From contig JABAKD010000021.1 in NCBI GenBank assembly GCA_012845835.1, positions 17,115,666-17,179,665 of the forward strand: a stretch of 64,000 nucleotides of DNA, given 5' to 3'. Both the position numbers and the translations under genes were made by a program. Below, in pieces: positions 11,616-23,559 of this stretch (position 1 is the stretch's first letter; each line of letters begins with the position of its first letter). The stretch is from Undaria pinnatifida. Lineage: Eukaryota; Sar; Phaeophyceae; Laminariales; Alariaceae. The notes beneath the pieces were generated by a model. That model had not been told where the DNA came from and ran no database searches. It saw nothing but the letters and a program-made list of their open reading frames with translations.

Positions 11616-12949
11616 GGATCCTGAATGTCATGTCAAAGCAAGAGATACCTATGAAGCCGGCATCGTACACACATTGCCCAAAACCGGCAAACAACGAATC
11701 GTTTACAGTGTAGACTACCCTTAGTTAGTTAGTTAGTTAGTTTAGTTGTTGTCGCTTCCCCGTCGGCCCGACGGATGGTATTGGGCAAGACTTACGAGTA
11801 GAGACGGAGAGATACATACATAAAAAAAAAACGAAGGGGCACTTCAAGGACGGCGAGATAAAATCCACCACGTACCAGGGTTCAGGTGCCAAGCTGGCCG
11901 GACACGTAATGACCGTTCGATCGGTTAAGTCTAGGATTTAGTAAACGATTGTAACATTTATTTTGGCAAAAAATGCCGTAAAAGACCACAGTATCAAGTA
12001 AGGTTACACGTACAATAGTAGCCAGGAAGAGGCGGGTATCCCCCGTCTGTCCGCGACATAGAGCGGGACTGAAGAGAGGACCCCCCGTGAGGCGTTTGTT
12101 GCCACCTTGATACTCCGTGATTGGTAAAAAATGATCAATTCGGCGTTGTCTTTGATTTCGAACAGTACAATAGGCGAGAATGCGTTGCTTGTCTCTTGTG
12201 GGAAGCACGGTCGCGGGGTTGGTAGTGAAATCATAGTAGGCCCCCACGCTGCTACTAGCATGGTCGCTGGTGGCTGTCTCGTCGTGCTGTCGTATTATGG
12301 CCATCATTCTCGTGGTTACGCTCTACTACTACGTAATGGCAAAACATACTTTTTATGTACTTCATTATGAGGGCTTGGTTCATTCATCGCGAAAATAGTT
12401 TATATATTTCACGGGGTATATACAGCAATGCGACTATTCTTCAATACGTAATCCTGGTTAGATTTTTGTATGTTTAGATTGTAGGCACTGTAGTAACTAC
12501 AATTGATAATATCACCCCACGCTATTAACAATAGTGGTGCATCATAGGTATATTAGCTCATATAATAGTGCTGTAGTCCCACTATGGGGACAATGTCTTG
12601 AAAATAGACTCAGATATAGGTTTTTGTGCACTGCAGTAGTACGTGAAAAAGGGATTAACATGTGATATGAGGAGCTCCATATCTCACCTCAAAGTTGACT
12701 TGGAAGGCGCACGTTCGAGCAACCCGATCGACATGTGTATGTGTATGTGCTGTTAATATTAGTATCACTGATCAGCATTAGTATTGGCAGTAGGCCTGAA
12801 ACAAGAATATACTTGGAGGGAATATACTTCGGATATAGTGAGTATTAATTTATGCTAACCGAGAGTCTACGGTTGAAGAGCTCAACCAGCCAGAAACGCT
12901 TCGCCCAAAAAAACTGAAATCAATGCCTGCCCTGCCGTGGGATGGTAAC
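11616..12949. other. Unassigned sequence, no supported gene
   Basis: No gene recognised. A TTAG tetramer run lies at 11720-11745 and an A9 run near 11822. A minus-strand frame of 141 codons (11882-12307) overlaps frames on the other strand and shows nothing familiar. Confidence 0.5.
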
Positions 12950-13105
12950 GTATACTATACTAGACTATACCATATAATATACTATGTAATATACTATTTA
13001 GAATACTGTACTATATGCTAATTATGTACTATATAATACACTTTATAATATACTATAAAGTATATTTCGTACTATACTAACATATATATACTAGTAGTCT
13101 ATGTT
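12950..13105. repeat. A/T-rich degenerate ATACTATAAT tract
   Basis: Loosely repeated TATACTA, ATAATATACT words directly beside the invariant terminus of the next Rep-A copy. Confidence 0.65.
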
Positions 13106-13107
13106 GT

Positions 13108-14180
13108 AAAAATTAAAATACACTTCAGCTGTGAGATCGAACAGTTTGTCAAAACTCATATTTGCAAGCAGTGTGTGATACTCCAATCGCGCGCATTACG
13201 AGTTGTGTGTCCTCATTAAGGATATAGGTCGGCGATTCCCCTTGCAACTACAGTGTAGCTACCAGGGACAGCAGGGTGATGTTAGTCAGTCGGTGCGCGG
13301 AAACTATAAAACCCGGGACAAAATCTGACCGCTGTGGAAGGAAATACATCAGTTAATCAAGGGTATTCTGTAGTTCAAATAGCCGGTGAGGAGAGGGCAG
13401 AGCTTTAACGGGCGTGGGGGGCTGGGTTTGAACAAAGGGGAGCGGGGGGGGGGGGGGGACGAGCGGGGCAACTCAATCTGTGCGCGGAAACTACAAATCC
13501 CTTAAGGCAACACGTCTGACAGTTGTGGAAGGAGTGCATCAGTTTATCATGTAACATATCCTACAGTCGTACAACCAGTGAGGAGATGGCGCAGTGTTCG
13601 AAGGGTGTGTGGGGGGGGTGGAAGGGGATTTCCAACAGCTTCAGGTAGCAATGATTTGGGGGTTTGCTATATGCGTGGTGCTAGGTCTAGGCGATGGTGC
13701 GGGTGGTGGGGAAGGAGGGGGCGGGGGGGGGGGGGCGACTTGGAGCTTCAGCATGGATGGCGAGATAGTTACTGAGTTGATATCAACTGCGCGATAGCGT
13801 TTATTGCTCTATCATATTTCGTTTTGAGGTAAGACGTTTGAACAAGAGAGAGCGGGGGGAAGAAGAGAATGGGGAGGGGGGGGAGGGGGCGGAAATGAAT
13901 TGGAGCTACGGCATGGATGGCTAGAAAGATAATTAGGTGATATCAGGTGCCTGGTAGTGCTATTTCCTTGGTGGGGAGGGGGGAAGGAGAGGGGGTTGGG
14001 GGTTGGGGGGGGGGGGGGGGGGGGCAGGGGTTGCGGAAGGCGGGGGGCGGGGGGTGATACGGGGTGCAGCATCCATGGATGGTTGGAAAGCTAATGAGGT
14101 GATATCAACTTCGTCGTGGTGTTTATTAATCTGGCAGATATTTCGATTTTAGGTGGGACGTCGGTACAAGAGGGGGCGGG
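13108..14180 (-). repeat. Rep-A copy 4, left arm of an inverted pair
   Basis: Invariant terminus at the left (AATACACTTCAGCTGTGAGA). The copy contains both core modules and the distal G-rich modules with the reverse of the GGTGCTAGGTCTAGGCGATG block, plus three repeats of a GATGGCTNGAAAG..GAGGTGATATCA block at about 13755, 13920 and 14080. It faces copy 5 with a spacer of about 55 bp. Confidence 0.9.
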
Positions 14181-14234
14181 GGGAAAAGAGGGTACATATG
14201 TGATATATGGCGTCTCATGTAAAGTGAAACGCTG

Positions 14235-15215
14235 CCAAAGTAATAAACACTACCACCGCCACCACCCCCCCCCCCGCCCCCTCTTTCCCCACCGCCTGCA
14301 CGATCGCCTAGCCTTAGCACCACGTTTATTATAGCCAGAACCTACCAGGTATACACATATTTTCGACCTAAAGCGGTTGGAATTCCCCATTCTCCCCCCT
14401 CCCCATTCAAACATTCCGCCTTCTCCTCACCAGTTGTACGACTTACAGGATGTACATGGTAAGCTGATGCAATCTTTCCACAACCGTCAGAGATGTCCCC
14501 GCAAAAGGGTTTATAGTGTCTGTGCACATATTGAGCTGCCCCCCTCTCCTTCCCCCTCCACTCCTCTTTTTTACCCCCGCCCCCCTCGTTTCGGTTTTCG
14601 CTTTAGTTTTTGTTTTTGTTTTGTTTTTTTTCTCCGTCCTCCCCTCACCGGTATCACGATTTAAGGGATAAATTTGATAAAGTGATGCATTTCCTGCTAT
14701 ACAGCTGTCAGATAAATGTTGGCCCCCTCAAAAACACAATGTATAGTTTCCGCGCAGACCCAGGCTACGGTAGGGGGGTCCCCTATTGGACCTTTTATTT
14801 CAGTGGCTAGGGGTCACTCGCGCGAGTAACCCCTTTGTTCCTATGCGATATTACGTTTTCTTCATGTTTTACATTGACGAAATTAATCCGCAATGCAAAG
14901 ATGATTTAAGCTGCGTCCAAACAAGTGCCTGAACCATCTTCATCCGTAGGGTACAGAGCCACTCGTGCGAGTGGCTCAAACACATCAGTGAAAATGGGGG
15001 TACCCCCCCTACCGTAGCCTTGGTCCGCACAGATTTGTCAACATCACCTTGTTGACCGTGGTGCAAGCTACACTGCAATTCCAAGGGAAGTCGCCGACCT
15101 ATAACCTTAATGAGAACACACACGCCCAGTGATACGCGCGATCGGAGTATCCCCCACAGCTTGCAACGACGAGTTTCAACGAAATCTTCGATCTCACAGC
15201 TGGTGAAGTGTAGAT
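14235..15215 (+). repeat. Rep-A copy 5, right arm of the inverted pair, split by a MITE
   Basis: Runs from the ACCACGTTTATTATAGCC-type distal module to the invariant terminus (CTCACAGCTGGTGAAGTGTA). The core CCGCGCACAGACTGAC block is split cleanly by Rep-M copy 1, with CGCA repeated on both sides. TACCAGGTA at 14343-14351 lies where sister copies have a shorter sequence. Confidence 0.9.
14757..15025 (+). mobile_element. Rep-M MITE copy 1 (269 bp, TSD CGCA)
   Basis: Ends are GACCCAGGCTACGGTAGGGG at the left and the complement of GACCAAGGCTACGGTAGGGG at the right. CGCA flanks it at 14753-14756 and 15026-15029, and Rep-A sequence continues across the site, so this is a true insertion with a 4-bp target duplication. 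Internally there are two palindromic blocks (GTCACTCGCGCGAGTAACC and GCCACTCGTGCGAGTGGC). No coding capacity. Confidence 0.95.
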
Positions 15216-15384
15216 AAATTTTTATATTATTTGACTATTAGTATACTCTAGTATTAGTATACCGAGGTATAGTATAGTGGGGTGGTTGATAGAAAAAGCC
15301 AATGAATGGTGAGAAAACATCAACTAGAAATTAAGGTGGAACTCCCGAACGTCGATTCGTTGGTAAATGCCGCCGATTAGTTCT
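15216..15384. other. Unassigned A/T-rich spacer
   Basis: Degenerate TATTAGTATACT words follow the Rep-A tail, then unassigned sequence. Confidence 0.45.
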
Positions 15385-15655
15385 ACGATGCTCGCCCCCA
15401 CAACCAGCGATTGGTTTTGTTTAACGAACGTTTTTGTGGCTGCTCAATCCGAGGAATGATGCTATGAAAAGTATAATATAATATTCACGCATTTTCTTGT
15501 TCGCGAAGGAGACTAAAGACTGTCGACCGATGACGTCGGGGTGGCGAAGGGACACACCGTATTTTCAGGAGAAACGGCTGTGGGCTTGTTTTACGACGAG
15601 CGATTTCGTTAAAGAATAGTCGGGGGGGCTACCTTAGAATGACTCCTCCACGCTG
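15385..15655 (+). repeat. Rep-E copy 1 (~0.27 kb, inverted ends)
   Basis: Aligns with 56834-57097 and the reverse complement of 59930-60213. Conserved blocks are TTCTACGAT near each end in opposite orientation, GAACGAACGTTT-like sequence, TGACGTCGGGGTGGC, and GTATTTYAGGAG followed by a GGGGGGGCTA block. This is the most diverged copy. Confidence 0.8.
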
Positions 15656-15786
15656 TCAAAATATCGCCGCTCCTCACACCGTTCGTTGTGATAGTCGTTG
15701 CAAATATCAGGCAATAAACACTCTGGTATTAATAATCATTTTGCTCTTGTAGTTTCGCCATACATAAAGCAACACCAGAGTTTATA

Positions 15787-16866
15787 CGTGGCCGACGGTG
15801 ATAGTTGTGTACCTAGAACACCCTGGACAATGGACACATCAACAACGAGTGGTCTATTGCCTTGACCAAATGGACGAGAGGAAACGCTTGTCGATATATA
15901 TACTATGTTTAGCGCAAATAGACGTCGTGGGGATATGTCTATTGATATGCAATGTTGTCGACAACTATAGATTGTGGAAGGTGTCTCTATACTCGTAGAT
16001 GTTATCGGTGACAACAAACAAACGAAAAAATATATCGATAATTTTTTGTCGACAACAATAGCGTGTGGACACGATGCGTGTCTGCAGGTAAAAATTGTCG
16101 TCGACGATAGGCTGTTTGTTGATGCATAAAATCGATAGATAGCTGTTATCCGCACCACAACAGTAGAACGTGAAGCGAGTCCGTTCATGTCGATTGTCAG
16201 CCACATGAGATCGCGCGAGGGGTCAATAGATTGCGATTTCCAGCCACAATAGATGGTATGAGGTGTCTGTCGATAGTCGCCTTAGTTTTGGACGGCAGTA
16301 GTAGTGGTAGTAGATGGTGCACCGATCCATCGATGGCCATGGCGCACCTTAATTTAAGAGATTTTGCGCATTATCCATCGATGGGTTGGTAAACCTTCCA
16401 ATATTATTGCGGTCGCCAATGGCTATCGATTCACACGTCGCACAATTTTTTGTGGCTGACAGTCGTTGTCTACGGTCACCTCGCGCAATTTCAGGTGCCT
16501 GCTTATCGCCACCGATGGGTATGCAAAACATTCTGATGTGGTGGACAACATTTATCGCTTGTTGACAGACATAGTCGACAGCCTATTGTGTCGATGAAAA
16601 AAATTATAAAAAATATATAGACCGATAGACTGTGTCCCCTGTCCATCGTCGCCGACAATATCTTTAGGCAGACACCTTCCACCCTCTAATAATGACGACA
16701 ATGTATATCGATAGACTCATCCCGTGTCTATTGGCGCTTAACACATATATGTCGACCAAATGTTCCTTTTCGAGCATTTGGTCGAGGCCATAGACCTGTC
16801 CACTCATTCATTGTTGTGTCTGTTGTCCAGGGTGTGCTACATCCTCAACTATCACCGCCTGCCATG
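15787..16866. mobile_element. Foldback element with ~220-bp inverted arms, TA flanked
   Basis: The left arm begins CGTGGCCGACGGTGATAGTT and the right arm, reverse-complemented, begins CATGGCAGGCGGTGATAGTT. Diverged similarity continues for at least 220 bp, including ACACCCTGGACAA, GACCAAATG and TGTGGAAGGTGTCT-like blocks, and patchy similarity runs on towards the centre. TA lies just outside both ends. The arms differ at many positions, so the element is old. The interior has GTCGACAACA-rich sequence and no recognised gene. Superfamily not assigned: a TA duplication fits Tc1/mariner but the evidence is thin. Confidence 0.75.
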
Positions 16867-16868
16867 TA

Positions 16869-17878
16869 TTAGCTAATAGTGTCGATACATACGCGAAGCC
16901 CCAAGTGTTTAAGATTGGAATGTCTATTGATAAGAAGAGGGTGTCTATTGGCAATTCAATAGCAACGGATTTCGCAACGGTTAGGAACGGCTACATTCAA
17001 AAGCCGTGGAGGCATTTACCAATCAATGAATGGACGTTGGGGTTATTATTTCTGTTTATTTAGATACCTTCATTTTGTAGCCGAGGTTTACTGATCACCT
17101 TATTATTACAGTACCCCATTCGACCACCACCGGTATTATAGTCTGGTATCTATCATGATGCATACACAATGTGCATAGTATAGTATATTATAGTATAATA
17201 TTGTACTCCGGAGTATATTTTAGTGTATTGTAGTATATACATATGTTGCCATCCCACGGTGTAGCGGTCGATGCACTTTTTTGGGGGGGGGGGCGAAAGG
17301 TTTCGGACCTCTTCTCTGTCTGGCCGTCTGAGCTCCACAGAAAATAATATGATTGAAACAATCGTTCAGTACTTGTGCAGTGAGAAGATTTCACGGGTAC
17401 GTTCGTTTTAGAACAAACAAAAATGTAGATCGGGTTGAGCGAACGCATGTCCTCGAGGTCGACCTTTTCATGTTCGGGGTGAGATGTAAATGCGCCGTTA
17501 TAGGCCTTTCTTCAGAGGCCTGTCTACTTATATTACTATTAATAGCCGCTGCTGCACCCCTTAGCGTGGTGTGACCGCGTATGGCATGCGAAAAAAACGA
17601 TATACCTACAGCAACCGGTATATATTCCAAGTAGTCTGCTTCGTCCATAACTCACTATCGTTGCAACGACTTCGGCTACAATATAGGTGCACCCCTTTTG
17701 TCCTGAGGTTCCTCAATCTGGGGGCATCTCCCAAAAACTGATTTTGAGAATAATAGAGCATCTTCTACCGATGGATGAAGAATCCCGCGTTTGTTTCCAG
17801 TTATTAATAGGTATCATGGTATCTGATCATACAACGACGAGAATCATGCACGAAAAATATCCCAATGTTTACAACGAT
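16869..17878. other. Unassigned sequence, no supported gene
   Basis: No gene recognised. A TATAGTATAAT-rich tract lies at 17170-17245 and contains the palindrome TACTCCGGAGTA at 17204-17215. A G11-type run is near 17283. Confidence 0.5.
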
Positions 17879-18158
17879 AGTATTAGTATTATTAGTAGTA
17901 TTATTAGTGTATTAGTACTGGTATTAGTATCAGTATTAGTATTAGTATTAGTATTAATACTAATATCAGTATTAGTATTAGTATTGGTATTAGTATTATT
18001 AGTATTAGTGTGTTAGTATTAGTGTATTAGTATTAATATTAGTATTAGTATTAGTATTAGTATTAGTATAAGTATTAGTATTAGTATTAGTATTAGTATC
18101 AGTATTAGTATTAGTATTAGTATTAGTATTAGTATTAGTATTAGTGTTAGTATTGGTA
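17879..18158. repeat. ATTAGT hexamer array
   Basis: About 280 bp of (ATTAGT)n, with interruptions such as ATTAGTATC and GTGTATTAGT. Because the unit is six bases, one frame reads repeated valine, leucine and isoleucine codons. That is a composition effect. Confidence 0.95.
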
Positions 18159-18264
18159 TGTTAAGGAGCCTCGTTACTCAGAAACCATTTGAGAATACTC
18201 CACATTCCATGCTAGTGATACCTCCTTACTTAGTAGTACGCGTCCTTAAAATAAATAGTCTAAG

Positions 18265-18322
18265 TCTTAGTCTTAGTCTTAGTCTTAGTCTTAGTCTTAG
18301 TCTTAGTCTTAGTCTTAGTCTT
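18265..18322. repeat. TTAGTC hexamer array
   Basis: About ten near-perfect TTAGTC units, 100 bp after the ATTAGT array. Reading frame gives alternating leucine and serine. Confidence 0.95.
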
Positions 18323-18360
18323 AGGCCTAACTTAGGGTTAGAGTTAACTTAGGGTTAACA
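18323..18360. repeat. Short degenerate TTAGGG-like stretch
   Basis: CTTAGGGTTAGAG followed by CTTAGGGTTAAC directly after the TTAGTC array. Only two TTAGGG words are present, so a true interstitial telomere repeat is uncertain. Confidence 0.4.
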
Positions 18361-18799
18361 TTCCCCTTAATTTTTCAATACAGCCCTGTTCTAATTTATC
18401 AACCAGCCCCCAATTAAGTACATGGTCTAATTATATAGCTGGTTTATAGTCGCCACGTGGCGAAACCCCAAGAACGGCGGCTGGTGTTATAGAGCGCGTC
18501 TATACGAACAGCAGCGTGAGGGTATATCACATTTTACTGTTAGCCCATAGTCATTCCCGCGACCGTGTTTACCACCAACCAGGGACAAGCAAAAAACGCG
18601 AACGCGCCTTTCGTCGAAGATAGTTCACCACGGGCGAGCTTGTCAAAGATTGTCAAAGATCAAGGTCGACCACGGGATATTTTTTGAGAGTAGAGTGCCA
18701 ACGGGGCAACAAACCTCACGGCGGGTCCTTTTCAGTCCGCCGATTTGCAGGCGGAGGACTACTCGTCTTCCCTAAGCCTAAGAATACCCACATGCGTAC
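18361..18799. other. Unassigned sequence
   Basis: No gene recognised. A 10-bp word TTGTCAAAGA is duplicated at about 18643 and 18651. Confidence 0.45.
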
Positions 18800-19415
18800 A
18801 CACATAACACATCCCAACCCCACCCCCTCGAACACTCCACCCCCTCTTTTTTACTCACTGATTGTACGAATTACCCCAGGATATACATGATAAACTGATG
18901 TATTATTTCCGAAAATGTCACATTTATCCACTCAAAATAATGTACCAGGTATAGTTTCCAGGCACATTTTGAGCTGACCCCCCCCCCCCCCCCCCCCACC
19001 CCCCCCGCCCCCAATAATATACTGGTGCCAAAACCGTCAGATTTATCCCCTCGAAAAGATTTATAGCTTACATGCACAAATTGCCCCTTCCCCCCCCCCC
19101 CCCCCCCCCCCCCCGCCCCCCTCCAAACCCGCTCGCTTTTGATCAAAACCAGGCCCCCCTTCCCCTTCACAGCTGTCAGATTTTGTCCCCCTCAGAAACG
19201 GGTTTTATAGTTTCCGCGCACAGACTGACTAAAATCATCCTGTTGACCCTGATAGCTACACTGTAGTTGTAAGGGGAGTCGCCGACCTATATCCTTAATG
19301 AAGACACACAACTCGTAATGCGCGCGATCGGAGTATCACACACAGCTTGCAAAGATGAGTTTCGACGAAATCTTCGATCTCACAGCTGGAGTGTATTTTA
19401 ATTTTTATAATAATA
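18800..19415 (+). repeat. Rep-A copy 6
   Basis: Ends at the right in the standard CTCACAGCTGGAGTGTATTT terminus with the ATTTTTATAATA tail. It carries long C runs at the module joints. Relative to copies 9 and 14 it lacks about 80 bp between the CCAGGCCCCCC and CACAGCTGTCAG blocks, a deletion shared with copies 13 and 20. A 7-bp insertion makes TACCAGGTA at 18943-18951. Confidence 0.93.
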
Positions 19416-19924
19416 CGTCGCAGAAATGAGGCATGATAGAGTTGTTAGGCATGCTTCGAGCATATCATACCTGTTGTAAAATTCAAGTATAAGAATACGT
19501 GTGACTTAATTCCACACTTGTTTACGACATATTCCTGAAGAAATGTAGGGGTCGTCTGCACCATCATAGACTCATTACATTCAAAAGGTCATTTCATTTC
19601 GGGCCAGGTCGCTACCTGGAACCCCGTACGCAGTATACATTATCTCGGCGTGCTTGTGAAGTACCCCTTCGTCGTTCTTGTATAGTACCAGTATCCAAAT
19701 TCTGGCCTGATAGCATCAATCAGGCGAAACAGGGAACCGACACCATAGTCCAAATTCGTACGCTACTCGTTTTTGCTGGTTGTGTGCAATGTGCGCGCAA
19801 TTCCCGTCCCTTATGCATCCCTTTCACGCTCGAAACATTTGAAGCTACTACTCCTACTACTACTCCTACTACTACCGCTACTACTGATATCTATACTCCT
19901 ACTGCTGCTACTACCACTGCTAAT
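19416..19924. other. Unassigned sequence ending in an ACT-triplet tract
   Basis: No gene recognised. From 19850 to 19930 there is a degenerate (CTA/ACT)n tract resembling 10970-11030 beside the other Rep-F copy. Confidence 0.5.
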
Positions 19925-20345
19925 ACTACTTCTATTCAACAACAACAAAAACAGAATGGGTCCCCCCCTGTATATTCAGCACCGGTGTGGGCCATCCCGG
20001 ACACACCGCTACAATAGCGGCGACACGGGTTATTCTCCGCATGTAGACTATAGACTATATGACTATATAGCCACCACCGGTTATTCTCACCGCATATTGC
20101 CCGAGATAGGTTCATATCTCACAGGCAGGTACAGCAGTAGCGGGTGTCTGGAAGCAATCAATCACGAAGTAGTCAACGGGCATTATGCAGGGACCACTTC
20201 ACTGTACCTGCGCGGTATTGATGTATTGAGCCATATACTAGATCCCAGGTACCTGGCACATATATTGTCATTGTGTGTTAAGTTCACCGCTCGGCTATTA
20301 CACTGAAAACAGAAAACCTCCATCCACACCCTACGAGTAAGAGCT
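19925..20345 (-). repeat. Rep-F copy 2
   Basis: Reverse-strand partner of 11040-11615 (see that entry). It contains the palindromic CCAGGTACCTGG near 20247, where the partner carries TACCAGGTA. Confidence 0.7.
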
Positions 20346-20424
20346 TCTTCTGTAGCACTCACTGCAAATCTCAAACGCACGGCCGTATGATGTTGTCCGT
20401 GGAAAGGTAAGACTTTTGTGGGAG

Positions 20425-20468
20425 AGCTGCATATATAATAGCTGCATATATAATAGCTGCATATATGC
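20425..20468. repeat. AGCTGCATATATAAT tandem repeat
   Basis: Nearly three copies of a 17-bp unit built on AGCTGCATATATAATAG. Confidence 0.8.
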
Positions 20469-20570
20469 GTGGAAATATTGGTACAACATATCACAGCACA
20501 AAGTGTCGTAGTTTGTTGGTTATCGCCGGCAAATATTTTGTTGGAACTCCGAGGGCGGCCTCAAAGCCCT

Positions 20571-20643
20571 CAATGGCTTCAATGGCCTCACTGGCCTCAA
20601 TGGCTTCAATGGCCTCACTGGCCTCAATGGCTTCAATGGCCTC
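20571..20643. repeat. 27-bp minisatellite (9-bp substructure)
   Basis: Units start at 20571, 20598 and 20625 and are each made of three related 9-mers (CAATGGCTT, CAATGGCCT, CACTGGCCT). The period is a multiple of three, so open frames across it are not evidence of coding. Confidence 0.92.
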
Positions 20644-20762
20644 TTTTTTTTTTCAAACGCCGTGTCCACTGTGGAAGACGTCCTTCCTTGACGTGTAAGG
20701 GCTGGTGTGTAAGGGCGAACGTGTAACGTAGATTGTACGACTGCCGTCTTTGTTGCGGAAAT

Positions 20763-20954
20763 AATAAGGGTTTTATAGTTTTCGCGCACAGACTGACCAA
20801 CATCACCCTGTTGGCCCTGATAGCTACAATATAGTTGTAAGGGGAGTCGCCGACCTATCTCCTTAATGAGGACACACAACTCGTAATAAGCGTGATCGGA
20901 GCATCACACACAGCGTGCAAAGATGAGTTTCGACGAAATCTTCGATCTCACAGC
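20763..20954 (+). repeat. Rep-A copy 7 (truncated)
   Basis: About 190 bp from GGGTTTTATAGTTTTCGCGC to CGATCTCACAGC. It breaks off four bases into the terminus and joins a T run, so the last ~15 bp of the terminus are missing. Confidence 0.9.
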
Positions 20955-21276
20955 GTTTTTTATAGTAGTATTACCATACAGATTTTGAATATCTCCGGTT
21001 ATAACTACTACTCTGCACAGAGCAATAATATACCTATTTTCTGGAATATAAGTGTATGCTGTCTACATTTGTAGACATACTGCGAAGTAACAGGATAGCT
21101 ACACGCACCATACATCGTGATACACACAGCGCCGATATAGTCTATACCGAAACACATAGATAGTCTAGTCTAGTCACATGTAGAAAAAAAATGATCATAC
21201 ACCAAGTATGTATGTATAGTCTAGTCTAGTATATTACTTCGAAATGTATACAAACGTACAGTAGTCAGATATTTAC
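20955..21276. other. Unassigned sequence with TCTAGTC words
   Basis: No gene seen. TAGTCTAGTCTAGT words occur at about 21160 and 21216; similar words appear near 23478 and 29984. Confidence 0.45.
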
Positions 21277-21446
21277 GTGTAGCCCTTGGTTATTACTCGC
21301 GACGGAAGGCACCAGGCACGGGGAGACGGGTCACAGATACAGACAGAACACAGTTATTTAAGTGTGGCCCTTGGTTATTACTCGCGACGGAAGGCACCAG
21401 GCACGGAGAAACGGGTCATAGATACAGACAGAACACGCTCATATTA
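21277..21446. repeat. 85-bp tandem duplication within Rep-G
   Basis: Units start at 21277 and 21362 and are nearly identical, including CTCGCGACGGAAGGCACC and ACAGATACAGACAGAACAC (second unit ATAGATACAGACAGAACAC). Confidence 0.93.
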
Positions 21447-21725
21447 ATAGTAAGAGGTACTTCTTGGTGATGATGGCACAGCCTCCGCATTCTTAGTAGT
21501 GCCGGTCGCCCGCTTTAGTGCGCCTATGAATCGCTTGGCACTGATGGACACAACTAGTAGGTGCGGCATGCGGCGTAGAGTGGTGCCGGATGCCGATATA
21601 GTCCCGGTCTTCCATCATGTTTTTGTGATGGTACATGCCGACGCCTGAGAAGGACTAATATTTGTACTGGTCTGCCGACGCTACAGCGGGCCCCCGCAGT
21701 GCTGGCCGAGCAGTCTGCCTTTTTG
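21277..21725 (+). repeat. Rep-G copy 2
   Basis: Homologous to 6990-7400 (reverse) and 40690-40935. It shares GTGCCGGTCGCCCGCTTTAG exactly with copy 1. Its left part is tandemly duplicated. Confidence 0.82.
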
Positions 21726-22936
21726 TCTTGCATCTCGAATATCAACGAGTCAAAAAGAAGGTTTGGGTTTTGATTTCTATCTCGCCTTTTCTGTCGAGCA
21801 TTTGTATTCAAGTGGCGTGATCAGAGGTAGGTGTCGCCGGTATCGTCCCTTCTCCCCCGCCTGGTATGGACTTTCATTTTGTTCGAGCGGGGGGTTCAGT
21901 ACTCTATACAGTATTCCCACCGCTTGTGTCCGGCAATCAAGCAATTTCGCCAACAACTCGCGCTCACCCGCTTTCATTACCCTACCGTACATAAGTAAGA
22001 CAAAGTACACAACCGGTACTAGAGATAATAACATACATACACCGGACAGCGGCGCCTGTTCGTCTTTCCAACGATATAATATGTTAGTGTATTTTCATTT
22101 TTTATAATAATATGTTATGATACGTGTTGTGTAATTGAATACCATAATAGTAGCGTCATTGATTTCCCTCCTGGCGCAAGTCACAAAATATTATATACTG
22201 TTTTAAACAGTACCGTACGACCGAGCGCAGCTATTAATAGTCGGTTCTTCGGTTTTTCTGTTCGCTTTTTTATTGCAGGTAGGATAGAGCTAGATTGGTG
22301 ATGTTAGCTTCCTCTTAGCCACTTAGATCCTCCGCGGATGTTCGTGGAGGTTTGCTGCTAGAGTACCGAAATAATGTTTTGCTATATACCCACCCACAAC
22401 TCAACTGACCTCTTCCTTGTAATACACCCCCCCACACCCCGCGTCGTGTCCCTCATCCTGATGGATTAACTAACTCCTGCCCCCCGTCCTATTCTGACGA
22501 AGGCTAAAGCATACGACGTATACATAATATTTTTACATGCTATACATATTGTACATGCATTCATGCTGTACGGTGGGGGGCAGAGCTTCGTTTTAGTGTT
22601 ACATTCGCGGTTTGGAGACACTCACGAAATTTCTACACCATTAACTTTGAAGAAGCTAGGTAAAAAAAAATGTCCTTGGAGTTATGGACCGCAGCTTTCT
22701 AACACTCGAATACTTTGTTTCTCTGTGCCAACCAACGTATGCACATTCCTTGAGAAAAGTCGTCCGTTCGCCGCAAGGGGTGCTTCGCCACTCCCGCTAG
22801 TGGCCTGTACTAGCAGAACTGGGGAAAATATCCCCGCTAATCGAATCGTCATGGATGGCATGTTTCTTTGCCAAACTACACTATAAACTAAACTAAAGCA
22901 TTACGGTGATCTATTGTTAACAGGGGTGAATGCCTT
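21726..22936. other. Unassigned sequence, no supported gene
   Basis: No gene recognised. Open frames up to 114 codons occur on both strands without familiar motifs. Confidence 0.5.
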
Positions 22937-23283
<347 letters not shown>

Positions 23284-23559
23284 GCCTTATCATGCCTTAT
23301 CATGTCGCAAAACAATCACCGGAAAAGTCTCATAATTTTCGCAATATATATCTCTGCCAGAACATCATTTTTTTGTATTTTTTTTTTGCACCGTAACCGT
23401 AAGGCCTATCTATGCGAAAAATCCAGGCGATCGTTTACCGCTATCGACGAGGAATTGACAGAGTTATGACCCCATAGTCTAGGCTAGTCTAGGCTAGACT
23501 AGGCATCAAATGGCCCCTGTCATCAATGGATCTCCGTAATAGGGTGAGCTGCTACGACC

